DNA of 52,289 nt from Acidimicrobiia bacterium (GCA_029863385.1 JAOTVU010000011.1:1-52289), one strand, 5' to 3'; numbered from the stretch's first letter, positions 40,756-49,222 are shown. Numbers and translations: made by a program. Notes: a model not told the origin generated them from the sequence alone.

Positions 40756-41442
40756 TCACGGGACGTACTGTTCCTCGATGCCGGTGATCTGTCCGTTCTC
40801 GATCTCGAGCCAGACACCGGGTATGGGGTCTCGGCCGGGCTGTTCGTCCAGCCAGGCGCTGTAGACCACGGTCTCGACGCTGGCCGGGTCGCCGGGATTG
40901 GGAAGCCACTCCACCATGGCACCGGGATCAACCGGCAGGGTTCGGAGTTGCGTGTTCACGTTGCGGATGTGGAAGTCGTTGGGGGGTGGGCTCTCCTCCC
41001 CGTCCTCGGCCGCTGCCAGCGCAGCGGCTTCGCCCGTGAACCAACAGGCCAGGTCGAACGAAAGCTGGTCGACCTCGGCCCCGTCGACGAATCCGTACCA
41101 CCGGCCGTCGGGCAGCGTGTCGCTCGACGGTGGCGTACAGCCGGACCCCGAGGCCAGCTCGTTGGTTGACACCGCTGTCGTGGCGGTGGACGTCGCGGAC
41201 GTGATTGTGGTCGAAGTACTGGTGTCGCTGGTTGCCGTGCTGTCGCTGGTTTCGGTCGGCGTCGTGTCCTCGGTTGTCTCGGTCGGCGATGTGGAATCGG
41301 TCGTTGTGGCGGTCTCGCTGGTGGTCGTGTCGTCGGCCTCGTCGTCACCGTTGCCGCAGCCGGCTGCGAGGACGGCGAAGGCGAACAGCAAGCCGATGAC
41401 CACTCGTCGGAAGGTGGCGTCTTGTCGTCTCTTGGTGCCCAT
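40756..41442 (-). CDS. Secreted lipoprotein with Thr/Ser-rich linker
   Basis: This 228-residue protein has a signal sequence VVIGLLFAFAVLAAGCGNGD with a good lipobox (LAAGC). A low-complexity Thr/Ser/Glu spacer (about 32-90) resembles glycosylated linkers. The globular C-terminal domain (RWYGFVDGAEVDQLSFDLAC; VYSAWLDEQPG; VWLEIENGQITGIEEQYVP) has unknown function. ATG 41442 is used rather than 41451 because the DevR-type box centre is 42 nt upstream with TAGGTG as -10, so it appears leaderless. It is expected on the outer face of the membrane. Confidence 0.85.
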   Translation of the reverse strand: MGTKRRQDATFRRVVIGLLFAFAVLAAGCGNGDDEADDTTTSETATTTDSTSPTETTEDTTPTETSDSTATSDTSTSTTITSATSTATTAVSTNELASGSGCTPPSSDTLPDGRWYGFVDGAEVDQLSFDLACWFTGEAAALAAAEDGEESPPPNDFHIRNVNTQLRTLPVDPGAMVEWLPNPGDPASVETVVYSAWLDEQPGRDPIPGVWLEIENGQITGIEEQYVP

Positions 41443-41476
41443 ACCCGTCACCTAGCTGCTACCTCCAGCGCTGTAC

Positions 41477-41491
41477 AGAGTCGTAGGTCCC
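41477..41491 (-). promoter_or_regulatory. DevR-type box for the lipoprotein gene
   Basis: On the minus strand it reads GGGACCTACGACTCT (12 of 15). The centre is 42 nt before ATG 41442 and TAGGTG lies at 41454-41449. Confidence 0.7.
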
Positions 41492-41537
41492 GCAGCGGGG
41501 ATGCATCGTCGCCGTCCAGGCCATCAGCGATCACCCC

Positions 41538-41552
41538 AGGGTCCAAAGTCCT
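41538..41552. promoter_or_regulatory. Extra DevR-type box in the divergent region
   Basis: On minus it reads AGGACTTTGGACCCT, close to the box in other copies. No nAnnnT hexamer lies at the expected distance on either side, so it may be an auxiliary binding site between the lipoprotein gene and the 41694 gene. Confidence 0.5.
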
Positions 41553-41630
41553 CCTGGCGAGTTCACGCGTGGAGCGCCCTGGGGCGATATGCCAGGGCCA
41601 GGGTTGCCGTGCAACAGCCCGTTCTCGTAA

Positions 41631-41645
41631 GGGACGTAGGACTCT
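41631..41645 (+). promoter_or_regulatory. DevR-type box for the 41694-43227 operon
   Basis: GGGACGTAGGACTCT has its centre 56 nt before ATG 41694. TGTGAT at 41668-41673 is the -10-like hexamer, and GAGAGGAAGGA precedes the start. Confidence 0.65.
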
Positions 41646-41693
41646 GGCGGCTGCCCGGCCGGCGCGTTGTGATTTGAGAGGAAGGACTCGGAC

Positions 41694-42347
41694 ATGGCAG
41701 CGAACAGGAAAACCGACAGCGACCATATGGTTGTCGTTCCTCATACTCCACGCGAGGACGCCATTCGCCGCGGCTACAAGACGTGGCTTCGGGAGGTCGA
41801 CAATCCGATCTTCAACCGCATGCCCGGCGTGGTGCGCTACGCCAACTGGCGGGTGTGCGCTCCGAATCCGGCGGTGCCGTTTACCAACATCGACTTCCTC
41901 CGATTGGTCGGGGAGCAGGAGGCGGCCGAGCTCGCAACCAACCCGGAGCTGGCCGAGCATGCTGCGAGCTGGACCAAACTCTGGGGCCGTTACCCCGACG
42001 CCTCCGACGACGACGCCCATCTCAATGGTCATCTCTATCTGTGTCAACGGTTGGCCGGGCGCCAGTCGACAACCCGGTTCCTGTCACTCCAGACAGCGCT
42101 GGAACGGCCAACCGATGAGTCCGGTGATGCCGAGATCTGGGAGGTGACGATGCCGGTCGTCGGCGACGCCCGCTTCAAGTACCTTCGGCTCGTTCCGCTC
42201 ACCGATCCGTCGCAGTTCGCCGCAACCGAGGAGGCGCTTCCGCAGGAGTGCCTCGGAGCTGCGCTCGCAGAGCTCATCGCCGCTCCCGATCTCGCTCACG
42301 AAACGAGCTCGCCGGCATCGATCGGTGTCAAGGAGACAGTGTTATGA
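41694..42347 (+). CDS. Unknown soluble protein (217 aa), possibly ferredoxin-like alpha/beta fold
   Basis: This 217-residue protein has motifs REDAIRRGYKTWLREVDNPI, GVVRYANWRV and FTNIDFLRLVGEQEA. A second repeat-like half contains RFKYLRLVPLTDP. The alternation of strands and helices suggests a dimeric alpha/beta barrel (EthD/ABM-like) arrangement, but no family is certain. GAGAGGAAGG lies upstream and a DevR-type box controls it. Its stop overlaps the ATG of the F420-type reductase (ATGA), so the two probably work together. Confidence 0.7.
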   Translation: MAANRKTDSDHMVVVPHTPREDAIRRGYKTWLREVDNPIFNRMPGVVRYANWRVCAPNPAVPFTNIDFLRLVGEQEAAELATNPELAEHAASWTKLWGRYPDASDDDAHLNGHLYLCQRLAGRQSTTRFLSLQTALERPTDESGDAEIWEVTMPVVGDARFKYLRLVPLTDPSQFAATEEALPQECLGAALAELIAAPDLAHETSSPASIGVKETVL

Positions 42348-42859
42348 GCCGGGCGTCGACCCGTGGCCACGGCAAGCCGACCTCGAGAACAGCTCGTGGC
42401 TCGAACCCGATCGTCGTGTGGGCGATCAAATACATCATCAGCCCGATTGACCGCTTCGTGGTCAGAGTCGGGCGGGGCCGTATCCGGCCTCCAACGAGCG
42501 GGATCGTGCCGACCGTCCTGATGACCACCGTTGGCCGCAAGTCCGGTCGGGACCGCACCACGCCACTGGTTTTCGTGCGAGACGGCGATGACTACCTGGT
42601 GGCCAACGCCCGCCCGGCCGGCGAGCGCCGAAATCCGTGGGTGTTCAATCTCCGTGCCGCCGGCACGGCACGGCTCCAGCAGCGGGGCCGTGTGGTCGAG
42701 GTGACCGCTCACGAACTCGACGACGACGAGCTCGAGCAGTGGTGGCCCGAGATGGTCGACGTCTGGCCGGCGTTCGCCGACCACTACGCCGCCACCGGTG
42801 AGCGCACGATGTTCCGACTCAGCCCGACGACCACGACCACGGATGGTGATGGACCATGA
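42344..42859 (+). CDS. F420-dependent nitroreductase (Ddn) family protein
   Basis: This 171-residue protein shows the Ddn/FDR split-beta-barrel pattern: [40 protein letters not shown] and [20 protein letters not shown], ending with a helical [16 protein letters not shown]. The family uses reduced deazaflavin F420 to reduce quinones or nitro compounds, which suggests the host makes F420. A hydrophobic N-terminal helix ([18 protein letters not shown]) may associate with the membrane. It overlaps both neighbours by ATGA. In mycobacteria nitroreductase-like genes are also DosR targets. Confidence 0.88.
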   Translation: MSRASTRGHGKPTSRTARGSNPIVVWAIKYIISPIDRFVVRVGRGRIRPPTSGIVPTVLMTTVGRKSGRDRTTPLVFVRDGDDYLVANARPAGERRNPWVFNLRAAGTARLQQRGRVVEVTAHELDDDELEQWWPEMVDVWPAFADHYAATGERTMFRLSPTTTTTDGDGP

Positions 42860-43227
42860 AAACACGCAACAAGACCCTCTACCTCGATACCACCGACCGG
42901 ATGATCGGCGGCGTATGTGGCGGGCTCGCCCGCTACTTCGACATCGACCCCACCCTCGTTCGGCTTGCCTTTGTGCTGTTCACCACGTTTGGCGGTGGCG
43001 GCGTGCTGGCCTACGTGATCCTGTGGGTTGTTCTCGAACCGGCCCCACCGGTGGAGGCTTCTGCGCCGGTCGCCGACATCGACCTCGTCGAACCAGCAGC
43101 ACCGGCGGCCGTCGACGAGGCGCCTCCGGCCGACGAGCCGCTTGATCTGGACGAGCCGCTGGTCGGTGATGGACCGCTCTCTGACGCGGAAGCCGCCGCC
43201 GACAGGGAGCAGTCGGCGCAGGCGTAG
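42856..43227 (+). CDS. PspC-domain membrane protein
   Basis: This 123-residue protein has an N-terminal PspC domain (about 5-60: [40 protein letters not shown]) with one membrane helix ([16 protein letters not shown]). A Pro/Ala/Asp/Glu-rich cytosolic tail without structure follows. PspC proteins respond to envelope stress. ATGA overlaps the preceding reductase, making this the last gene of the operon that starts at 41694. Confidence 0.9.
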   Translation: MKTRNKTLYLDTTDRMIGGVCGGLARYFDIDPTLVRLAFVLFTTFGGGGVLAYVILWVVLEPAPPVEASAPVADIDLVEPAAPAAVDEAPPADEPLDLDEPLVGDGPLSDAEAAADREQSAQA

Positions 43228-43395
43228 AAGGCGGAGTGGGTTTGGCCCAGCGCCAGTGAGTGTTTCGAGTCTGCGGGGTCACGGCGTCGAGGCTCTGAAC
43301 CGACCTTGTTCTCGGCAAACGAGATCAATTCTGTATTCTAGTATGTCAAAGATTGATAATTACGTTTAAATCTATCTTCCGTGTTCTAAAGCTGC
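43228..43395. other. AT-richer intergenic stretch before the DUF222-HNH gene
   Basis: From about 43320 the sequence becomes clearly AT-rich compared with its surroundings (for example GATTGATAATTACGTTTAAA). It holds no ORF or DevR-type box. It may mark the border of an inserted element. Confidence 0.5.
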
Positions 43396-43424
43396 TTGAC
43401 GGCTCGAACATGTGTTTGTAGAAT
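43396..43424 (+). promoter_or_regulatory. Consensus-like sigma-70 promoter of the DUF222-HNH gene
   Basis: TTGACG (43396-43401) and TAGAAT (43419-43424) are separated by exactly 17 nt. The expected transcript start falls on GTG 43431, so the gene would be leaderless. This promoter differs from the DevR-type ones in the window. Confidence 0.7.
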
Positions 43425-43430
43425 GGTGAT

Positions 43431-44669
43431 GTGTTGGGTGGCGGAACAAGTTCATCAACCGCTGCCGGCGGTGATCTCGCCGAGTTGGAGGAGGCGCTCG
43501 AGAAGTGCCTTGCCGTTCCGCTCTCGTGCCTGCCTGCGCCGGAGTTGGCAGGACGGGCCTGTGAGCTTGAGCGGTTGTCCGTCGGTTCGAATCGTTGCGG
43601 TGTTCCACGTTGGTGGCTGCTGCCGATGTGGTCGAAGCACCCGGGGGCGTTCAAGGAGCTTGGCTTTCGTCATGCCGTCGATTTCGTGGCTGATGCGTCG
43701 AAAGCCGACCCCAAGGTGCTGCGGCGGCTGTCCAAGCTCGGGCACTGGTTGATCGACTTTCCGGTGTTCGCCCAGGCGTTCGCAGCCGGGGGGTTGACCG
43801 ACCGGCACGTGCGTGAGTTGCACAAGCTCGACAACCACAGAGTCCATCACCAGCTGGTCGAATCCCAAGAAGAGCTGGTGACCGCGGCCCGAGACTGCAA
43901 TTTCGCCGATTTCGTCACGGTGTTGGCCTATTGGCTAAACGGCGCGGACCCTGATGGGTGCGAACCCTCCGAGCAAGCCGCGAAGACGGCTTGTAGCTAC
44001 CGGAAGCATTCCGATGGGTCGGTGACCGGCCGATTCTCCTTCGATGCCCTCACCGGGCAAGCCTTCCGCCGGCTGCTCGATCTGGAATCCCAGAGACTGT
44101 TTCGTGAAGACTCGGAAACCGGGGTGGCTCGCACACCGACCCGGCGGCAGGGGACGGCGTTGGTCAATCTGATGGTTCGAGGCAGCCAGTCCGCGGCTGA
44201 TTCGTCGATCACCCCGTTGATCAACCTGGTGATGGGCCAAGAATTGGCCGAATCGATCATCCGCCAACTCGCCGAGGGACTCGACGTGTCGGTCGAACCC
44301 AGCTACACCGACATCAGCCGCCGGTGTGAGCTCGACGATGGCACCCCCATCCATCCCAAGTTGGCTGCCACGGCGTTGGCGGTCGGCCGGTTCCGACGCA
44401 TCGTGTTCGACTCGGAATCGAGAGCGGTTGATGTGGCGGTCAAGGCAAGATCATTCCCAACGTGGATGCGGCAAACGCTTCTCATCAGTGCACGTGGTCG
44501 ATGTCAAATACCAGGGTGCGACGCCCCGTTTCCCTGGCTGCAGGCCGACCACGTCGTTCCGCATGCGAGAGGCGGTCCGACGAAATTGTCGAACGGACAA
44601 ATCCTTGCGACGTTTGCCGAAGGCAAACTCGACCGCGATCTGCGAAGCAGACGCACTGCGACCCCATAA
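43431..44669 (+). CDS. DUF222 / HNH endonuclease-like protein with a disrupted HNH end
   Basis: This 412-residue protein has the DUF222 region (13E12 family style) over most of its length. A C-terminal HNH start is present: RCQIPGCDAPFPWLQADHVV followed by PHARGGPTKLSNGQI. The usual ending with a second HN pair is missing in this frame, which drifts into LATFAEGKLDRDLRSRRTAT. An out-of-frame tail just downstream reads LRPHNKKKRDT and ends at 44691, which looks like the lost end. A frameshift near 44595-44640 is likely, so nuclease activity is doubtful. Such genes are common and multicopy in actinobacteria and often lie in mobile DNA. GTG 43431 fits the promoter. Confidence 0.8.
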   Translation: MLGGGTSSSTAAGGDLAELEEALEKCLAVPLSCLPAPELAGRACELERLSVGSNRCGVPRWWLLPMWSKHPGAFKELGFRHAVDFVADASKADPKVLRRLSKLGHWLIDFPVFAQAFAAGGLTDRHVRELHKLDNHRVHHQLVESQEELVTAARDCNFADFVTVLAYWLNGADPDGCEPSEQAAKTACSYRKHSDGSVTGRFSFDALTGQAFRRLLDLESQRLFREDSETGVARTPTRRQGTALVNLMVRGSQSAADSSITPLINLVMGQELAESIIRQLAEGLDVSVEPSYTDISRRCELDDGTPIHPKLAATALAVGRFRRIVFDSESRAVDVAVKARSFPTWMRQTLLISARGRCQIPGCDAPFPWLQADHVVPHARGGPTKLSNGQILATFAEGKLDRDLRSRRTATP

Positions 44670-44708
44670 CAAGAAGAAACGCGATACGTGAGTACCTTGC
44701 GCTGTGCG

Positions 44709-45455
44709 CTAGACGACGTCTCGGCGCTCGACGGCGAGTAGCCCGACTGCGGCCGGGACAGCGGCCCAGGCCACGAGCACGGCGATGGCGGCGAACGTGC
44801 CCGTGTCGGTGGCGACACCGGACACGACATTGGCCAGCGTGCTGGGGATCCAGGAGGCGGTATCGGTCGCCAGTTGAACCAGGAGCGGGGGAGCGACGAT
44901 GAGGATCAGGACCGCCGTGGCCAGCGCACCGCCGGTGTTGCGGATCAGTCCGCCGATGCCGGCCCCGAAGACCGCGCCGCACGCTCCGGCGAAGGTGGCG
45001 GCGGCGAGCACTCGAACGACGCCGCCGGATGACACGAGGAATCCGTACTCCGTGGAGGGCAGCGCAGCGGCAACGGCGCCCATCGTGAGCGCAGCACCGA
45101 TGAGGCTGAGGACCGCCCCGCCGACAGCGACGGCGGCGTACTGAGCGAGCACCGCCCGGTGGCGTCGAGGCACGGCCAGGTAGGTCGGCACGACGGTGTG
45201 ATGCCCGTACTCCCGAGCGGCGGCAACGGCACCGAAAAGACCGGCTCCCATGAAGGCGTTGGCGGCGAACGCCATCAGCGACTGCTGGTCTTCGGCCGTG
45301 GAGATGAACGCTTTGCTGCCGTCCATGTCGGTTCCGAACGCCACGGCGATCCCGTTGACGATGGCGAGGAGCGCCAGGACGGCGAGGAACGCCAACGGCA
45401 TGGCGGTCGTGGTGAGCTTGCGGAGTTCCGATCGGATCAGCCGAGACCAGGTCAT
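44709..45455 (-). CDS. ABC-2 type transporter permease
   Basis: This 248-residue membrane protein has six helices: MTWSRLIRSELRKLTTTAMP at the start, then helices including AFLAVLALLAIVNGIAVAFG. The motif AAAREYGHHTVVPTYLAVPR matches ABC-2 permeases of the BcrB/YhfO type. The ATG 45455 overlaps the ATPase stop at 45452 (ATGA), so it forms one exporter with the gene at 45452-46438. Confidence 0.9.
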   Translation of the reverse strand: MTWSRLIRSELRKLTTTAMPLAFLAVLALLAIVNGIAVAFGTDMDGSKAFISTAEDQQSLMAFAANAFMGAGLFGAVAAAREYGHHTVVPTYLAVPRRHRAVLAQYAAVAVGGAVLSLIGAALTMGAVAAALPSTEYGFLVSSGGVVRVLAAATFAGACGAVFGAGIGGLIRNTGGALATAVLILIVAPPLLVQLATDTASWIPSTLANVVSGVATDTGTFAAIAVLVAWAAVPAAVGLLAVERRDVV

Positions 45456-46438
45456 GACAGCACCTTCGCTTTCTCGTTGTCTTCCCCGTTGCTGCGGCTG
45501 CCGGCGGTCCAACTCAGGAACAGCTCTTCGAGCGACCCGACCTTCGGTGAAAGTTCGTGGACCCTGACCTGATGATTGAAAGCCTGATCCCCGATCTCAT
45601 CGAGACTCAAACCCCGCACGATCAGGGTTTCGTCATCGGCTCGTTCAACCATCCCACCACTGGATTCCAATGCCCGCTGCAGCGTGTTCGGATCGGGTGT
45701 TCGCACCACATTGGCGATCTGTTGCAGGTCGGCCATGGGGCCGCTGGCAACGAGCCGGCCTTTGTCGATGACCACCAGATCATCGGCGAGCAGTTCCATC
45801 TCGGCCAGAATGTGGCTTGACACCAACACCGTGTCCCCGCCGGCGGCTCTGGCCCGCAGGAGATCCCGGAGGGTGTGGATGCCCTGGGGGTCGAGCCCGT
45901 TGGCAGGTTCGTCGAGAACGAGGACCGGGGGATCACCGAGGAGGGCCGCGGCCAGGGACAGCCGCTGACGCATGCCCAACGAGTAGGCACCGACCCGCCG
46001 GTCGGCGGCACTGCCACTCAGTCCGACGTCGTCGAGCATGCCGTCGACCCGGCTCGGAGCGATACCGGCAGCTTCGGCCAGGATTCGGAGGTGGTTTCGC
46101 CCGCTTCGACCGGGGTGAAACGCATTGGGCTCCAGGATGACCCCGACGGTGCCGGTGGGGTCGCTGAACTCCCGGTAGAACCTGCCGCCGATCGTGGCCC
46201 GACCCTTGTCGGCCGAGGCCAACCCCAGCAGGATCTTGATCGTCGTCGACTTCCCCGATCCGTTCGGCCCGAGAAACCCGGTCACCCGACCGGGCTGAAC
46301 CGTGAACGACAGGTCATCGACAACCGTGGTTCGTCCGTAGCGTTTGGTGACCCTGTCGAATTCGAGAACGGGCGATGGGATCTGACGGGACCGGTTGGCG
46401 GCGGTCACCTCGGACTCCGACAGGCTGGTGACGGACAT
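45452..46438 (-). CDS. ABC transporter ATP-binding protein (BcrA-like)
   Basis: This 328-residue ATPase has Walker A GPNGSGKST, signature YSLGMRQRLSLAAA (a known variant of LSGGQ), Walker B VLVLDEPANGLDP and H-loop VSSHILAEMELL. The C-terminal extension (about 225-328) is typical of bacitracin-resistance/lantibiotic-type exporters. AAGGAG lies upstream of ATG 46438. A DevR-type box (46522-46536) with CAGTCT as -10 would give a 49-nt leader. Confidence 0.92.
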   Translation of the reverse strand: MSVTSLSESEVTAANRSRQIPSPVLEFDRVTKRYGRTTVVDDLSFTVQPGRVTGFLGPNGSGKSTTIKILLGLASADKGRATIGGRFYREFSDPTGTVGVILEPNAFHPGRSGRNHLRILAEAAGIAPSRVDGMLDDVGLSGSAADRRVGAYSLGMRQRLSLAAALLGDPPVLVLDEPANGLDPQGIHTLRDLLRARAAGGDTVLVSSHILAEMELLADDLVVIDKGRLVASGPMADLQQIANVVRTPDPNTLQRALESSGGMVERADDETLIVRGLSLDEIGDQAFNHQVRVHELSPKVGSLEELFLSWTAGSRSNGEDNEKAKVLS

Positions 46439-46521
46439 CTCGTAGCTCCTTGACCCCCGACCGCAGCGCCGACGCGGTTCGGGACCTGCTTCCAGACTGC
46501 CCGCGATGGTTGTCGTCGAGC

Positions 46522-46536
46522 AGAGTCGAAAGTCCC
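46522..46536 (-). promoter_or_regulatory. DevR-type box for the BcrA-like exporter
   Basis: On the minus strand it reads GGGACTTTCGACTCT. CAGTCT at 46499-46494 is the -10-like hexamer, and the predicted transcript start is near 46487. Confidence 0.65.
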
Positions 46537-46572
46537 GGCCCCTGGTGGCGGGACGGCCCTGCCGGCGTCGAA

Positions 46573-46587
46573 GGGACGAACGGCTCT
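46573..46587 (+). promoter_or_regulatory. DevR-type box for the USP gene
   Basis: GGGACGAACGGCTCT is centred 43 nt before ATG 46623. CACGCT at 46610-46615 fits the -10 position. Confidence 0.65.
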
Positions 46588-46622
46588 ACCGTTCAGAACC
46601 GGAGTCGATCACGCTTGACCCC

Positions 46623-47477
46623 ATGAACGCAGCGATGTCTCGATTCGTCGTCGGCCTCGATGGGTCCGCTGCGGCTGCATCGGCGATGAGGTGGGCCGGG
46701 AAGCTGGCGGCCTCATCCGGCATCGAGATCCTGGCGGTCAACGCCTATCGACACGGATTCGCGGAGGTGCGCCCGGAAACCGCCGATCGGCTGATCTCGG
46801 AGCGGGAGAGCATGCTGAACTCCTGGATCCGCCCCGCGCTCGACGAAGGCGCGTCGGTTCAAGCCGTCTTGAAACAGGGAGATCCGCGCGACGTACTTCT
46901 CAAAGTGGCTGAGGAGGTGGACGCCGGCCTGGTTGTTCTCGGACGCACCGGGCAAAGCGGTGGCCCTGGTTTCCTGCACCTGGGCAGCGTCGTCGAATAC
47001 GCCGCCCACCACGCTCGACAGCCGCTCGCCATCATCCCGTCCGCCGTCCTTGGACCGATCCGGCGGATCATCGTCGGCGTCGATGGATCCAGCGAGTCGC
47101 TCGGGGCGCTCCGGTGGTGCGCCGACCTGGCACAGTTGAACGACGCATCCCTGCGCGTCGTGACCGTGAGGGACCGTAACGATGAGGACACGGATTCCAG
47201 TCCGAGGTCGTGGCGCGACGATGTCGAGCCTCAAGTCAGGGCCTGGATTGCACCACTCGCCGACATGGGCATCTCCACCGATCACGTCATGCAGTCAGAC
47301 CTTCATCCCGCTGATGGGTTGCTCGGGGTGGCGTCGGCGTCCGACGGTGACGTGCTGGTGATCGGCACCCGGGGTACGGGGCGGGTCTCGGGCGTTCGGG
47401 TCGGCGGGGTGGCGATGAAGGTACTCCACCGGGCCTTCCTGCCTCTCGTTCTGGTACCGCCCGTGTCCGAGGCCTGA
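46623..47477 (+). CDS. Tandem universal stress protein
   Basis: This 284-residue protein has two UspA domains. Domain 1 is about 5-135 (RFVVGLDGSAAAASAMRWAG; GRTGQSGGPGFLHLGSVVEY). Domain 2 is about 142-283 (IIVGVDGSSESLGALRWCAD; GTRGTGRVSGVRVGGVAMKV). ATG 46623 is favoured by the leaderless geometry over the longer ORF from 46506, whose N-terminus (VEQSRKSRPLVAGRPCRRRR) is not protein-like and overlaps the promoter boxes. ABC-2 exporter genes follow after 31 nt and may be cotranscribed. Confidence 0.92.
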   Translation: MNAAMSRFVVGLDGSAAAASAMRWAGKLAASSGIEILAVNAYRHGFAEVRPETADRLISERESMLNSWIRPALDEGASVQAVLKQGDPRDVLLKVAEEVDAGLVVLGRTGQSGGPGFLHLGSVVEYAAHHARQPLAIIPSAVLGPIRRIIVGVDGSSESLGALRWCADLAQLNDASLRVVTVRDRNDEDTDSSPRSWRDDVEPQVRAWIAPLADMGISTDHVMQSDLHPADGLLGVASASDGDVLVIGTRGTGRVSGVRVGGVAMKVLHRAFLPLVLVPPVSEA

Positions 47478-47508
47478 CCGACAAGACCGCGACAGGAGGG
47501 TCGACGCC

Positions 47509-48411
47509 ATGAGCCCGGTGGTCGAGGTGGAGCATCTCGAGAAGCGCTACAGGGATTTCGTCGCCGTCGAGGACGTCTCGTTCACGGTGGAGGCCGGGGA
47601 GATCTTCGGCATCCTCGGTCCGAACGGATCGGGCAAGACGACCACGGTCGAATGCCTCCAGGGTCTGCGACGGGCCGATGGCGGCAGGCTCAGCGTTCTC
47701 GGCCACGACCCCCGTCGGGAAGCCGATCAGCTGAGGCGGCGCATCGGGTCGCAACTGCAGGAGTCGGCGTTGCCCGAGCGGCTCAAGGTGTGGGAGGCGC
47801 TCTCGTTCTTCTCCTCCCTCTCGCCCGGGGGTGGTGACTGGGAGACCGTCATGAACCAGTGGGGACTGGCCGAGAAACGCTCGGCCACGTTCGCCAGCCT
47901 GTCTGGCGGGCAACAACAGCGATTGTTCGTGGCCCTGGCCCTCGTCAACGAACCGGAGCTGGTCTTCCTCGACGAGATGACGACCGGTCTTGATCCGTCG
48001 TCTCGTCGGGTGGCGTGGGATCTGATCCGCAAGATCCGTGACGGCGGCGCCACCGTCATCCTGGTCACCCACTTCATGGACGAGGCCGAGACGCTCTGTG
48101 ATCGCGTTGCGGTTATCGATCACAAGCGGGTCATTGCGATCGACACACCCGCCGGCCTGATCGACACGTACGCACCCGACACCGTCGTGACCTTTTCAAC
48201 CGCCGACACCGACCTCGGCTACCTGCACGACCTCCGTGAAGTCGACCACGTCGAATGGTCCGGCCGTCAGGTCTCCGTGACCGGACGTGGCCCGCTCCTG
48301 GCCACCGTGGCGGCCGAACTGGTCGGGCACGGCCAGTTCCCCACCGACCTCCAGGTCGAACGGGCGGATTTGGAGGACGTGTTCCTGCAACTCACTGCGA
48401 GGGAGGCGTGA
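47509..48411 (+). CDS. ABC transporter ATP-binding protein
   Basis: This 300-residue ATPase has Walker A GPNGSGKTT, signature LSGGQQQRLFVAL, Walker B LVFLDEMTTGLDP (Met in place of Pro) and H-loop VTHFMDEAETL. The C-terminus is a NatA-like accessory domain. GGAGGG stands about 9 nt before ATG 47509. Only 1 nt separates it from the permease gene, so the two encode one exporter. Confidence 0.93.
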   Translation: MSPVVEVEHLEKRYRDFVAVEDVSFTVEAGEIFGILGPNGSGKTTTVECLQGLRRADGGRLSVLGHDPRREADQLRRRIGSQLQESALPERLKVWEALSFFSSLSPGGGDWETVMNQWGLAEKRSATFASLSGGQQQRLFVALALVNEPELVFLDEMTTGLDPSSRRVAWDLIRKIRDGGATVILVTHFMDEAETLCDRVAVIDHKRVIAIDTPAGLIDTYAPDTVVTFSTADTDLGYLHDLREVDHVEWSGRQVSVTGRGPLLATVAAELVGHGQFPTDLQVERADLEDVFLQLTAREA

Positions 48412-48412
48412 G

Positions 48413-49162
48413 ATGGGTGTTCTGTTCCGACTGGCGTGGCTGGAACTGAAACTGTTCCTGCGGGAACCGCTCACCGTGGTCTTCTCCCTGGCGTTGCCAC
48501 TGATCTTCCTGTTCGTTCTGGGGGGCGTGTTCGGGAACGAACCGACGCAACCGGGCGATGAGATCGTGTACCGGGGCGTGGGGGGAATGAACTACTACGT
48601 CCCGGCCTATCTCGGTCTGGTGGTCGCCTCCGTCTGCGTCATGAGCATCCCCGCACATCTCGCCGGCAATCGGGAGCGTGGGGTGCTCAAGCGTTACCAC
48701 GCCTCGTCGGTTGGTGTGGTGGCGGTGGCCGGTGCCGAGGTGGTGGTGGCGTTCGTGCTGTCGACCGTGAGCGCCGTGATCCTTCTCATCGCCGCCGCCC
48801 TCGCCTATGACTTCGAGTGGCCCGACTCCGTCCCGGGCGTGATCGGTGTGTTCGTCTTCATCACCGCCGGCTTTGCCGCCTTCGGGATCCTGCTCGGATC
48901 GGTGTTGCCGACGGCCCGAGCCGCTCAAGCCATCGGCATGGTGATCTGGTTCGTGATGCTGTTCCTGGGCGGCGCCGGACCGCCACCGGAGGTGATGACC
49001 GGTGCCATGCAGACCATGCTCGACCTCATTCCGCTGTGGCATGCGGTCAAGGTCATGCAGGACGCGTGGCTCGGGCTCGACGCCGGCCTTTCGTGGCTGG
49101 TGTTCGCAGGAATCGGAGCCGTCAGTGCGCCGCTCGGACTGTACTTCTTCCGCTGGGAGTGA
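48413..49162 (+). CDS. ABC-2 type transporter permease
   Basis: This 249-residue protein has six helices: a first helix PLTVVFSLALPLIFLFVLGG, then ERGVLKRYHASSVGVVAVAG, and the fifth-to-sixth region FLGGAGPPPEVMTGAMQTML. The pattern is that of ABC-2 permeases paired with NatA-like ATPases. ATG 48413 is chosen because GGGAGGCG precedes it and the longer ORF is antisense or shadow sequence. It is followed by a short hairpin. Confidence 0.92.
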   Translation: MGVLFRLAWLELKLFLREPLTVVFSLALPLIFLFVLGGVFGNEPTQPGDEIVYRGVGGMNYYVPAYLGLVVASVCVMSIPAHLAGNRERGVLKRYHASSVGVVAVAGAEVVVAFVLSTVSAVILLIAAALAYDFEWPDSVPGVIGVFVFITAGFAAFGILLGSVLPTARAAQAIGMVIWFVMLFLGGAGPPPEVMTGAMQTMLDLIPLWHAVKVMQDAWLGLDAGLSWLVFAGIGAVSAPLGLYFFRWE

Positions 49163-49197
49163 GCCCCTCGATCAGACGATCACTCGACAAAACGAAG

Positions 49198-49222
49198 AGG
49201 TGGATGTCCCCGCTGTCCACCT
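49198..49222. terminator. Hairpin after the ABC-2 permease gene
   Basis: AGGTGGA (49198-49204) and TCCACCT (49216-49222) form a 7-bp stem with an 11-nt loop, 35 nt after the permease stop and in front of the convergent acidic-protein gene. No T-tract is present. Confidence 0.45.
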
